Shown in pieces: positions 23,428 to 31,143 of a stretch of 44,703 nt of DNA; positions within the stretch are counted from its first letter, which is position 1; every line of letters starts with the position of its first letter. Below the pieces are notes generated by a model. It was not told the origin of the DNA. It saw only the letters and a program-made list of their open reading frames with translations, and did not search any database. The position numbers were made by a program, and so were the translations under genes. The stretch comes from Opitutaceae bacterium (GTDB lineage: Bacteria; Verrucomicrobiota; Verrucomicrobiia; Opitutales; Opitutaceae). The stretch lies in the NCBI GenBank assembly GCA_028284235.1, contig JANQSC010000031.1:1-44703 (forward strand), in the 5' to 3' direction.

Positions 23428-24593
23428 CGATCGGTTTCCGAGAGGAAACGCTCGATTCGTTCGATGGCTTCGCGCAGTTGATCCATGGAGTTGGCGTAAC
23501 TGAATCTCAAATACCCTTCGCCGAATTCGCCAAAATCGGTTCCGGAAAGGCAAGCGACTCCCGCTTCGTTCAGCAGCCTCTCAGCTAGGGTAGTGGATGG
23601 TATCCCGAGATCCGATACATTTGGAAACGCGTAGAACGCTCCTTCCGGATTCTGGCAGCGGATCCCGGGCAGTCGATTGAGGGCTCCCACAAAGTAGTCG
23701 CGGCGTTCTTGGTATTGGGAGACGATCTCTGCAACTTCTGCGTCGCATTGCTCGAGAGCAACGATTCCGGCTCGCTGGGTGAAGCCGGCCGTGCAGCCCA
23801 CGGCGTGGGTCAAAAGTAGGCCCACTTTTTCAGCGAGCGCGTCGGGCAATATAGCGTAGCCGAGGCGCCAGCCGGTCATGGCGTACGATTTGGAGAATCC
23901 GTCGACGATGATGACGCGGTCTTCCATTCCGGGAAGAGCGTAGATGCTGGGCGCGTTTCCCGAATCGTAAACAAGGCGGGCGTAGATCTCGTCGCTGAGC
24001 ACGTAGAAGTCGTGTTTCTGGGCGAGAGCGGCGATGGCTCGCAGGTCGGACTCGGGAATGACGCCTCCGGTCGGATTGGCGGGCGAGTTGAGAATGAGGA
24101 GTTTGGTCCGGGGAGTGATCCGATCGGCCAGCGCTTGCAAATCGAACGAGAAGCTGGCGGTTTCGACCAACGGCACGGGGATGGGAACGCCGCCCGCGAT
24201 TTCGATGTCGGCTTTGTAGGAGGGGAATCCGGGATCTGGATACAGAACTTCGTCGCCATTTTCTAGAAGCGCGAGCAGAGGAAAGAGAAGGAGCGGCTTG
24301 GCTCCGGGGCCGACGGCGACCTGCGAAGGTCGGGCGCGGATGCCTCGTTTTTCCGAGAAGCGGGCGATCGCTTCTCTCAGGTCGCCGAAGCCTTCCGAGG
24401 GATTGTATCGGGTGAATCCCGCGTCGATGGCGTGTTTCCCTTCTTCCGAAATGGCGTTGAACGTGCTGAAGTCGGGTTGGCCGATTTCGAGGTGGACGAT
24501 GTTCCTGCCCTCGCGTTCGAGCTCTTGGGCGAGTCCCATAACGCGGTAGGCGCCTTCCGGTCGCAGGTTTTGGATACGCGGGGCGAAGTTCAT
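23424..24593 (-). CDS. class I/II pyridoxal-phosphate aminotransferase
   Basis: This 389-aa enzyme resembles aspartate aminotransferases. It shows IGQPDF near the start, Y-N-PSEGFGDLREAIA, the NSPANPTGG motif, SDEIYARLVYD, and the PLP lysine in GFSKSYAMTGWRLGY (around 234). The substrate arginine is expected in GYLRFSYAN near the end. It transfers amino groups between an amino acid and a 2-oxo acid in the cytoplasm; the exact substrate is not decidable. It is convergent with the subtilase gene. Confidence 0.93.
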   Translation of the reverse strand: MNFAPRIQNLRPEGAYRVMGLAQELEREGRNIVHLEIGQPDFSTFNAISEEGKHAIDAGFTRYNPSEGFGDLREAIARFSEKRGIRARPSQVAVGPGAKPLLLFPLLALLENGDEVLYPDPGFPSYKADIEIAGGVPIPVPLVETASFSFDLQALADRITPRTKLLILNSPANPTGGVIPESDLRAIAALAQKHDFYVLSDEIYARLVYDSGNAPSIYALPGMEDRVIIVDGFSKSYAMTGWRLGYAILPDALAEKVGLLLTHAVGCTAGFTQRAGIVALEQCDAEVAEIVSQYQERRDYFVGALNRLPGIRCQNPEGAFYAFPNVSDLGIPSTTLAERLLNEAGVACLSGTDFGEFGEGYLRFSYANSMDQLREAIERIERFLSETDR

Positions 24594-24694
24594 ATCGATC
24601 GTCTACAGATCGACAGCGCGGGGGATCGATGGCAAGCCTTGGCGTGTTCGAATCCGTTTTAACGGATGGTCGACGGTCTTTCGCGGGCGAGCCC

Positions 24695-25465
24695 CTAGAA
24701 CCGGAGGGTCAGGGCGTTGAGTTTCCGCTCGCTTCGATTGCGTTCGCCGAACAGCTTGGACTGGAGCGCGACTGCAGTGACGCGATTGAGGGGATCGGTT
24801 TCGTTCGAAACGTATTGGTTGAAGCTCCAGCCGCGGTCGCTGAGCGGGTGGGTGTACCGTTCCAGGATTTCCGGCTGGCTGTCGGCATCCGCGTAGAAAG
24901 CGATGGCTTCTTCAATATCGAGCGACTTGAAGGGGGTGGTGATTTCCAACGTGAAATCGCTTAAGTCGGTAACAGGCGAGGGGTCGGAGTGATTCGCTAC
25001 GACTGTCGCGGGCTGTGGTGTCGAGCGGAGTAGTTCGTCGTTGCTTGGCTCGATCGCGACGGGAGCGGCGGCGACTTCGATAAAGACGGGTTCTGGGGCG
25101 GCGGGCGCGGGCGAATCGAACTCGGGTAGAATTTCGGTTTGCTCCGGGAGCGCTGGAGTGTCCACGGTCGCGAAGGTAGCTGTTGCTGGGGCGTCAATTT
25201 GCTCGGCGGGATTGAGCATGCGGACGGCGACGAGGCTCACGATTCCGCAGGCCGTGGCAGCCATCACGAGCGAACCGGTCGGTCGTAGGCGGCGCCAAAA
25301 ACTGAGTTCCGATCCGAGGTCGTCGACGGGCTGGTCCTGTAGCATGCGTCGCTGTCTGATGCGGATTTCGTCGTCGAACCGAGTCCAAAACTCGGAAGAC
25401 GGCCGTTCTGCGCGCTTCATCTCAAGAAGCTGATCCAAGGTGTATTTTCCCGGGGCATTTCGCAT
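24695..25465 (-). CDS. single-pass membrane protein with proline/alanine-rich linker
   Basis: From ATG 25465 this is a 256-aa protein. A cytoplasmic N-terminal part has YTLDQLLEMKRAERPSSEFWTRF. One membrane helix follows (SLVMAATACGIVSLVAVRML), then a long A/P/E-rich linker and a C-terminal globular part (SDFTLEITTPFKSLDIEEAIAFYADADSQ). The topology resembles anti-sigma-factor-like proteins, but no sigma gene adjoins it. I do not recognise the family. It precedes the aminotransferase gene on the same strand. Confidence 0.72.
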   Translation of the reverse strand: MRNAPGKYTLDQLLEMKRAERPSSEFWTRFDDEIRIRQRRMLQDQPVDDLGSELSFWRRLRPTGSLVMAATACGIVSLVAVRMLNPAEQIDAPATATFATVDTPALPEQTEILPEFDSPAPAAPEPVFIEVAAAPVAIEPSNDELLRSTPQPATVVANHSDPSPVTDLSDFTLEITTPFKSLDIEEAIAFYADADSQPEILERYTHPLSDRGWSFNQYVSNETDPLNRVTAVALQSKLFGERNRSERKLNALTLRF

Positions 25466-25614
25466 TGGTGGGATTAGACACGCGGAGCCGCGAAGCATTC
25501 AAAAATTTTCGCTTTTTTTTGATGTTTTAGCAACCGGTCGGATCGAGGGGAGTGGCTGGCGCTGATCTAAGTACTGCAAGTGATTGAAGAAGAGTGCCTT
25601 AAGCACTGCTCTTT

Positions 25615-25695
25615 CATAATCCTACTCCTAATCATAATCTTAATCCAAACCTGACCGGCTTTTGGAGGGTGATTGGGATTAGGAGTAGGATTATG
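25615..25695. repeat. 19-bp stem inverted repeat of ATCCTACTCCTAATC type
   Basis: CATAATCCTACTCCTAATC (25615-25633) is perfectly complementary to 25677-25695. Flanking copies of AATCATAATC and ATTAAGAGTAG extend the symmetry loosely to 25706. A second small hairpin, AGTGC-CTTAA-GCACT, lies just to the left. It sits downstream of the DoxX-like gene. Confidence 0.75.
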
Positions 25696-25714
25696 ATTAA
25701 GAGTAGTTTTGGAA

Positions 25715-26125
25715 TCAATCCGTCGTTTCGCGGTCTTGGAGGGCGGATCCGAAAAACGGAATCGTGTAGCGGCGAATGTAGAGGACGACCGAGCAGGCAA
25801 CGAGAGTGACGACTGCCAGCAAACCGAGGGTCAATCGATCGCCTTCCCAGCCCAGCTGGGTGAAATGCCCGATGATTGCCCCGGCCATGAGAGCGGAGCC
25901 GAGCATGGCGCCGAAGGTGACGCTGGCGGGTATGAGGAGGAGAATGCAGGCGACGAGTTCGAGGATTCCGATCAGGATGCGGCCTTCGGGCTCCATTCCG
26001 ATTTCGGTGAAGAGTACGACAGACTCTTCCGCTCCGCTGAATTTGAAGAAGAGCGTCTGTCCCATGATGACGACGGCGACGATTTGGGCGATCCAGGATA
26101 CGAGCGAGGCGGAGCGTGTGTTCAT
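25715..26125 (-). CDS. DoxX-like membrane protein
   Basis: From ATG 26125 this 136-aa protein has four hydrophobic helices. The first holds WIAQIVAVVIMGQTLFFKF, as in DoxX/SURF4-like proteins. The pattern FxKFSGAEESVxLFTEIGMEPEGRxxIGxLEL is typical of that family. The function is undefined; some relatives act in redox or detoxification. It lies 32 nt downstream of the glutamate-synthase-family gene and is probably in the same operon. Confidence 0.83.
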   Translation of the reverse strand: MNTRSASLVSWIAQIVAVVIMGQTLFFKFSGAEESVVLFTEIGMEPEGRILIGILELVACILLLIPASVTFGAMLGSALMAGAIIGHFTQLGWEGDRLTLGLLAVVTLVACSVVLYIRRYTIPFFGSALQDRETTD

Positions 26126-26157
26126 TGCTTGCGAGGTTGTGTTGACTACGGGTGGTT

Positions 26158-27693
26158 TCAGCGAGGGCTGCTGATGAAGGTGTGGATGGTGGAATTCTTG
26201 GGTACGTAGAGGTGCTCGAAGGACAGTTCCTGAATCGTTCGGCACCCTGCGGAGCATAGCAGCTCTTCGAGATCATGTTGGAGGTTTTTCACGTAGTTGG
26301 CGACGCGCTGGGCTTTCAGGTCGATATCGATGCCGCGCTGGAGATCGGGATCGTGCGTGGTGATGCCGATCGGGCAGGTGTTGTTGCCGCACTGCATGGC
26401 TTGGATACATCCGATCGAGAGCATGAATCCGCGGGCCGAGCTGATGACGTCGGCCCCGAGGCAGAAGGCGATCATCTGGCGGCCGGGCCCGACCAGCTTT
26501 CCGGAAGCGACGAGTTTCATGCGTCGCCGCACTTCGTGTTGGGTGAGAATGTCGTCGGCCAGTTTCAGGGCAGGGAAGAGCGGCATGCCTACTCGGTCCA
26601 TGAATGCTTTGGGGGCGGCTCCGGTTCCGCCTTCCGCGCCGTCGATGGTGATCCAGTCGGGGAAGACGTCTTGTCGCTTCATTTCGGAAACGAGTCCGTC
26701 GAACTCGGCGGCGTTGCCCATGCAGAGCTTGATGCCGACCGGAAGCTGGGAAACTTCTTGCACGGTCTGGATGAATCGGACGGCGCTTTCGAGGTCGTAG
26801 CACTCTTTATGGCTGGGTGGGGAGACGACGTCGACGCCCTTGGGGACGCCACGCAACTCGACGATCTCGTCGGTGATTTTCTCTTTCGGAAGCAGTCCGC
26901 CTTTCCCGGGTTTGGCGCCTTGGGAGTATTTGATTTCGATCATCTTGATCGAGTCGAGCGCCGCGAGGTCGCGGAGTTTGTGCTCGTCGAGCCCTCCGTC
27001 CGCGTCGCGCACGCCAAATTTGGCCGTGCCCATTTGGAAAACCAAATCGCAGTTCTCCGCGAGGTGGTATTTCGGGTAGCCGCCTTCGCCGGTGTTCATC
27101 AGGATTCCCGCTTGCTTGGCGCCGCGGGCGAAGGAGCGCACGGCCCGCTCGCCGAGGGCGCCGAAACTCATGGCGCTGATTATAAAAGGAGTCTCGAGAC
27201 GGTAGGGATTGGGGCAGCCGCGTTCTTCGCCGAACGTGACCCCAAACGGGGCGAGATCGCTGGGGTGGATCGGGAACATCGCGTGGCGCACTTTGACCTC
27301 GCTTGAATCAAAGTCCTTTTGCGAACCGAAGGAGGAAGCGGAGTTGATGTCCTGCGCCTTCCGGTAGACTTCCGAACGCTCGTTGCGGTTGAACGGGCGT
27401 TCCTCGGTGTCATTTAAAAATAGATACTGCCGCAGCTCTGGGCCGAGACTCTCGAGAATGTAGCGGCCTTGCCCGAGGATTCCGAAATTGCGGAGAAGCG
27501 AATGGCCGCGCTGTCCGAACAGGTAGAAGGCGTTGAGCAAGTTCAGGCCCAGGAACGCGACGGTGAGGAAGTGGAAGTAAAAGGAAATCCGAAGCCCGGC
27601 GAGAAAGAAGAGGCCGGCCAGGAGGGGCAAGGCGAGGTTGGTGAATCGAGCGAGCTTGTGGAGGTTCACCACAAGTTTTCCAGTCATTGCCAT
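26158..27693 (-). CDS. FMN-binding glutamate synthase family protein
   Basis: This 511-aa protein has two N-terminal membrane helices (LALPLLAGLFFLAGL and LTVAFLGLNLLNAFYLF). The central FMN-binding TIM barrel of the glutamate synthase large subunit follows: FIISAMSFGALGERAVRSFARGA, NTGEGGYPKYH, EIKYSQGAKPGKGG, DGAEGGTGAAP and SIGCIQAMQCGNNTCPIGITTHDP with its cysteines. It lacks the glutaminase and GXGXG domains of GltB. These stand-alone, membrane-anchored proteins are common and of uncertain physiological reaction. Confidence 0.9.
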   Translation of the reverse strand: MAMTGKLVVNLHKLARFTNLALPLLAGLFFLAGLRISFYFHFLTVAFLGLNLLNAFYLFGQRGHSLLRNFGILGQGRYILESLGPELRQYLFLNDTEERPFNRNERSEVYRKAQDINSASSFGSQKDFDSSEVKVRHAMFPIHPSDLAPFGVTFGEERGCPNPYRLETPFIISAMSFGALGERAVRSFARGAKQAGILMNTGEGGYPKYHLAENCDLVFQMGTAKFGVRDADGGLDEHKLRDLAALDSIKMIEIKYSQGAKPGKGGLLPKEKITDEIVELRGVPKGVDVVSPPSHKECYDLESAVRFIQTVQEVSQLPVGIKLCMGNAAEFDGLVSEMKRQDVFPDWITIDGAEGGTGAAPKAFMDRVGMPLFPALKLADDILTQHEVRRRMKLVASGKLVGPGRQMIAFCLGADVISSARGFMLSIGCIQAMQCGNNTCPIGITTHDPDLQRGIDIDLKAQRVANYVKNLQHDLEELLCSAGCRTIQELSFEHLYVPKNSTIHTFISSPR

Positions 27694-27887
27694 ATCCGTC
27701 GTATCGAGCTATCGGAGCGCGTCGGTCGTCGCGCGGAAACCGTCGAGGGGGATTAGATACACTATCGGTTGGGGGCGCCAGCGAATTCGGCGCCCCGACT
27801 GGCCTGGAAAACGAGCCGATTCCGCGAGCGAGGCTCCGCTAACCGGTGTATTCAGATTTCGGAGGAATTCGTTTTAGCCGAGATGGT

Positions 27888-27907
27888 AATTAACCAAGAG
27901 GTTAATT
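27888..27907. promoter_or_regulatory. palindromic operator 1 of the ArsR gene
   Basis: A perfect 20-bp palindrome with half-sites AATTAACC and GGTTAATT. The inner ATTAAC-6-GTTAAT arrangement is repeated in operator 2, 50 bp away centre to centre. It lies just upstream of the -35 element. Confidence 0.75.
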
Positions 27908-27912
27908 TTGCA

Positions 27913-27940
27913 TTGACCTGAACGAGGGCGCGCCTTTGAT
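27913..27940 (+). promoter_or_regulatory. candidate promoter of the ArsR/SRPBCC operon
   Basis: TTGACC (27913-27918) and TTTGAT (27935-27940) are separated by 16 nt. Transcription would start at about 27947, next to the ATG at 27948. No ribosome-binding site is present, so a leaderless mRNA is likely. The two operators bracket the promoter and overlap its -10. Confidence 0.5.
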
Positions 27941-27956
27941 TAACTAAATGGTTAAT
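27939..27956. promoter_or_regulatory. palindromic operator 2, overlapping the start codon
   Basis: ATTAAC-TAAATG-GTTAAT has the same half-sites and 6-nt spacing as operator 1. The ArsR start codon lies inside it. Binding here would block RNA polymerase directly, which fits autorepression. Confidence 0.75.
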
Positions 27957-28292
27957 TTAGATGTCGAGCAAGAGACGCGCGTGTTCAAGGCGCTGGCGGA
28001 TCCGACCCGCCGGGGGATTCTGGAGATGGTGGCTCGCAAGGATGTATCGGCTGGCGAGTTGGCGGCGCCGTTTGCCATGTCGGCTCCGGCGATATCCAAG
28101 CACTTGAAGATACTGGAGACGGCGCAGCTCGTGACGCGGGTCCGCGATGGGCAGACGCATCGTTTCTACTTGAACGTGGATTCGTTGCAATTGGCCGAAG
28201 AGCGTATTCGCCGCCTTACCGGCTTTTGGAATCAGCGGCTGGGGAATTTGGAAAAGTACATTGAATCGAAACAAAAGGAAGAATCGGAATGA
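27948..28292 (+). CDS. ArsR-family transcriptional repressor
   Basis: This 114-aa winged-helix protein opens with VFKALADPTRRGILEMV. Its recognition helix is MSAPAISKHLKILETAQLV, and its wing is VRDGQTHRFYLN. It has no cysteine-rich metal site, so it belongs to the SdpR-like type usually paired with an SRPBCC gene rather than to metal sensors. It probably represses its own operon through the two palindromes around its start. It ends in an ATGA overlap with the next gene. Confidence 0.92.
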   Translation: MVNLDVEQETRVFKALADPTRRGILEMVARKDVSAGELAAPFAMSAPAISKHLKILETAQLVTRVRDGQTHRFYLNVDSLQLAEERIRRLTGFWNQRLGNLEKYIESKQKEESE

Positions 28293-28735
28293 AGGAAAAC
28301 AAGGTATTGTCATTACTAGAGATCAAACGGACGTTCGCGGTGGGCAGGACGACTTTGTTCGACGCGTTGACGCGCCCGGAGATCATGTCCGAGTGGTTTT
28401 ACGGAATGGACGAGGGCCGCGCTGAGGTCGACAGCGACTTCCGGGTCGGCGGCAAATACGAGATTCGTATGTTCAAGGCGGACGGTTCCGAGGCCGGCTG
28501 CGCGGATTACGCCCCGCATGGGGAGTATTTGGAAATCGAGGCCCCGAGCAGAGTCGTGTTCACCTGGATATCGGAAGGGTTCGTCGATCACAGCGTGGTG
28601 ACGATTGTCTTGGAGGAGCGCGACGGGGCGACGGAGCTCACGCTGCGTCACGAATTGCCGGAAGCCGTGATCCCGGATCATCGCCAAGGCTGGGAGACGT
28701 GCCTGGGGCACCTTGCGGCGAAACGCGGCGGTTGA
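28289..28735 (+). CDS. SRPBCC/AHSA1-family protein
   Basis: This 148-aa protein with the START-like SRPBCC fold shows FAVGRTTLFDALTRPEIMSEWF near the start, GGKYEIRMFKADGS, VVFTWI, and the C-terminal helix GWETCLGHLA. The fold encloses a hydrophobic ligand pocket; the ligand is unknown. It overlaps the ArsR gene by 4 nt, the common ArsR-AHSA1 arrangement. Confidence 0.9.
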   Translation: MKENKVLSLLEIKRTFAVGRTTLFDALTRPEIMSEWFYGMDEGRAEVDSDFRVGGKYEIRMFKADGSEAGCADYAPHGEYLEIEAPSRVVFTWISEGFVDHSVVTIVLEERDGATELTLRHELPEAVIPDHRQGWETCLGHLAAKRGG

Positions 28736-28769
28736 GGCGCGCGGCAACTCCTGGGATCGGCAAAAAATG

Positions 28770-28843
28770 GCGGGCGCGAAGCGAACAAGTCCACTCCGCG
28801 CCCGCACTGGCTGATCAAATTTACTACCGTGTAAGGCTACTAA
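28770..28843. repeat. hairpin repeat flanking the sulfatase cluster, copy A
   Basis: GCGGGCGCG (28770-28778) pairs perfectly with CGCGCCCGC (28797-28805). The latter opens a 24-nt stretch (28796-28819, ending CTGGCTGATCAAA) that recurs at 35520-35543 with one mismatch, in the same orientation. GCTACTAA follows in both copies. The rest of the gap to 28978 shows no gene. Confidence 0.75.
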
Positions 28844-28978
28844 CGCAAACGGGAACGCAGGAATTACACAAAAGCGCGATTTTTTAGACCCTTTTTTCTA
28901 CGTAATTAATTTCGCTCCAATAAGTCACTGGGATTCACTTATTTGCGTTAAGTTCCACTAGGGGAAAAAAGATAGAAA

Positions 28979-29653
28979 CTACCGTTTTCCGACATTCCAG
29001 CGGGCCTTCCAGCCGGGCTTTTCCACGCGTTTGCGGAAGAGGATGGTGTTGTCGAGTTTCAGGTCGTCGGTCCAGATGAACTTCGCGCCGCTGAAGTCCT
29101 TTTCGTAGAAGGGGTCTTTCGGTCCGACAGCTTGCTCGGAATGCTCGGTCGCTTGCTCCCAGTCGGAGTCGTCGAAGTCGATGGCGAACCAGTTTTCCGG
29201 GATGGGGGTCTTTTGGACTCTCGGGTTGCGCATGTCGCCGTTGATCGGGCCGTGGAAGAAGTTCTTCGCTTTCCAGGTGGAGTCGGTGACTACGTCAGGG
29301 CCGATTTTGAGGATGAATCCTCCGTCGCCGATGTTGGAGTCGTTGTACTCGAGCGCGGTGACCGCGTCGGCGTTGTCCTTGGCTATGACCGCTAGGGTCA
29401 TCGGGTATTCGGGGAGGATGTCGACGGAAACGACGTTGTGGGGCATGAAGTCGATGGAGTCGACCGCGACCAGTTTGCCGTTGATGTAGAGCTTGAACCA
29501 GTTGTCCGCGTAGACGTTGAGCGGCACGGTGTCGGAAATTCGTGGCTTTACGATTCCGTCGGGTCCTCCGCGCGGTCGCTGTCGATTCTGCGAATCGGCG
29601 AGCTGGGCGACAAGAAGAGCGAGGAGGCAGGGGGCGAGGGCTTTTGCTTTCAT
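28979..29653 (-). CDS. secreted hypothetical protein of the sulfatase cluster
   Basis: This 224-aa protein has a signal peptide (AKALAPCLLALLVAQLADS), then a short NRQRPRGG basic tract. The mature domain is strand-rich with YADNWFKLYINGKLV and NWFAIDFDDSDWEQA, patterns seen in galactose-binding/beta-jelly-roll domains of secreted enzymes. Exact function unknown. It is the last gene of a same-strand cluster, 21 nt after the sulfatase stop. Confidence 0.8.
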   Translation of the reverse strand: MKAKALAPCLLALLVAQLADSQNRQRPRGGPDGIVKPRISDTVPLNVYADNWFKLYINGKLVAVDSIDFMPHNVVSVDILPEYPMTLAVIAKDNADAVTALEYNDSNIGDGGFILKIGPDVVTDSTWKAKNFFHGPINGDMRNPRVQKTPIPENWFAIDFDDSDWEQATEHSEQAVGPKDPFYEKDFSGAKFIWTDDLKLDNTILFRKRVEKPGWKARWNVGKR

Positions 29654-29674
29654 ATTGATAGAGGAAATTGGAAT

Positions 29675-31108
29675 TCAACGGCGGGGGCGATTGTTTCTGT
29701 CCCGATTTCGGTTTTGATCTCGATCGCGCCGATCTCCCCCGCTCGTGAACGACGGGGATTTAGAGGGGTCGTATTTCGGGTTGAGCTGCGGGAGCTTCGC
29801 GTCTACCGCGTCCAGGTAGGCGGTTAGCAAGGCGTTCAATTCGTCGGCTTTTTCGGGCAGCGTTTCAGAAAGGTCTTTCGACTCTTTCAAGTCGTTGGCC
29901 AGATTGTACAGGTAGCTTTCTCCGGTTTCGTAGAAGCGGATGAGTTTGTAGTCGCCGAGCAGGATGGCGCTGTGGGGCGTGTCGCGCTGGTAGTGGGGAA
30001 AGTGGAAGACGAGCTCTTTGCGGGGGCGTTTTACCGGTGACTCGTCGCCTTGGAGTAAGTGAACGATACTGCCGCCTTCGGTTCCCGCGGGCAGGGGAGC
30101 GGTGACGCCGGCGAGTTCGCTGAAAGTGTTATACAAGTCGTATCCGACGACTGCCTGGCGCGACCAGGAGTTCGCTTCGATGCCGGGTCCGCGAATGATC
30201 AGCGGAACGCGTATCCCTCCTTCCCTTACATCGCCTTTGCCGCCGCTTATCGGCCGGGTCCGCGAGCGGCCTCCGCCGCCGTTGTCGGACATATAAACAA
30301 CGTATGTGTTGTCGGCAATGCCGAGGGCATCGACTTTGTCGAGAAGAAGTCCAACGCCTTCGTCGAGATTCTCGGCGATGGCCGCTCGGCCGATGGCGCG
30401 GTCGTTGCTTGCTCCTAGAATTTTCGCGTACTTTTGGCGGGTCGCCGGTTTCGCGTTTTCCGGGTAGTGGAGCGCGTGATACGACATTTGGATGAAGAAG
30501 GGTTTTCCGGCTTTTGTGTTTTTCTCCATGAACGCGGCGGCGCGCCGGCCCATCCCGAATATGTCGACAGGGTTGTCGCCTTTGTGCGGGGCGGCGTCTC
30601 CGTTGTTGGTCGCGCCGTCGCTTTTGTCGTAGCCGTGCCGTTCGGGGCCGCCGCCCGCGATGTGCCACTTGCCGAAGTGGGCGGTCGCGTAGCCGGCGGA
30701 CTGAAGCCGCTCGCCGATTGTGATTTCCGACGACGGAATCTGGCGGATATTCTGGGGCGGTATCAGCTTGAATCCGTCGGAAGCGGTATAGGCCGGGGCT
30801 GCCTTGGTCCAGTGAAGCTGGGCGGGGCTTTTTCCGGTTTGCAAACTGATCCGCGTCGGAGCGCAAACGGGGGCCGGGGCGTAGGCCTGGCTGAAGCGCA
30901 TGCCTTGTTGGGCGAGTCGCTCGAGGTTGGGAGTTTCGATGTGGACGCTCTTCGCGCCGGGAAAGTCGGGGTGCATTTGGACCGAGGTTTCGGTCCAGTC
31001 CTGATCGTCGGAAAGGAGGAGAATGAGGTTGGGCGGGCTCGGGCGGGTCGAATCCACGGCGTAGAGGGAAGTGGCCAGAATTAGGGCGAACCCAGGCAGG
31101 AGTTTCAT
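29675..31108 (-). CDS. sulfatase (Cys-type, secreted)
   Basis: From ATG 31108 this is a 477-aa type I sulfatase with a signal peptide (MKLLPGFALILATSLYA). It has the metal-binding LLSDDQ, and the formylglycine signature CAPTRISLQTGK, whose cysteine is converted by a maturation enzyme. It keeps intact GKWHIAGG, HALHYPENAK, and MSDNGGGGRS with GGKGDVREGGIRVP. It removes sulfate esters, probably from algal polysaccharides; the substrate is not decidable. The tail (DRRDRDQNRNRDRNNRPRR) is strongly basic. No maturation enzyme is visible nearby. Confidence 0.93.
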   Translation of the reverse strand: MKLLPGFALILATSLYAVDSTRPSPPNLILLLSDDQDWTETSVQMHPDFPGAKSVHIETPNLERLAQQGMRFSQAYAPAPVCAPTRISLQTGKSPAQLHWTKAAPAYTASDGFKLIPPQNIRQIPSSEITIGERLQSAGYATAHFGKWHIAGGGPERHGYDKSDGATNNGDAAPHKGDNPVDIFGMGRRAAAFMEKNTKAGKPFFIQMSYHALHYPENAKPATRQKYAKILGASNDRAIGRAAIAENLDEGVGLLLDKVDALGIADNTYVVYMSDNGGGGRSRTRPISGGKGDVREGGIRVPLIIRGPGIEANSWSRQAVVGYDLYNTFSELAGVTAPLPAGTEGGSIVHLLQGDESPVKRPRKELVFHFPHYQRDTPHSAILLGDYKLIRFYETGESYLYNLANDLKESKDLSETLPEKADELNALLTAYLDAVDAKLPQLNPKYDPSKSPSFTSGGDRRDRDQNRNRDRNNRPRR

Positions 31109-31143
31109 AGTGTTGGATTGAGTTTTGATTTGTGAACGCCTTG

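Noticed and set aside
24648-24668. Terminator hairpin (ATCCGTT/AACGGAT) between the membrane-protein and aminotransferase genes
   Set aside because: The stem is only 7 bp with no T-tract, and the two genes are likely read through as one unit.
25465-25498. Upstream extensions of several genes (for example 25498, 26257, 40756, 31147)
   Set aside because: The added residues are encoded by intergenic or repeat sequence, or precede a clear signal peptide or conserved domain start, so shorter starts were chosen.
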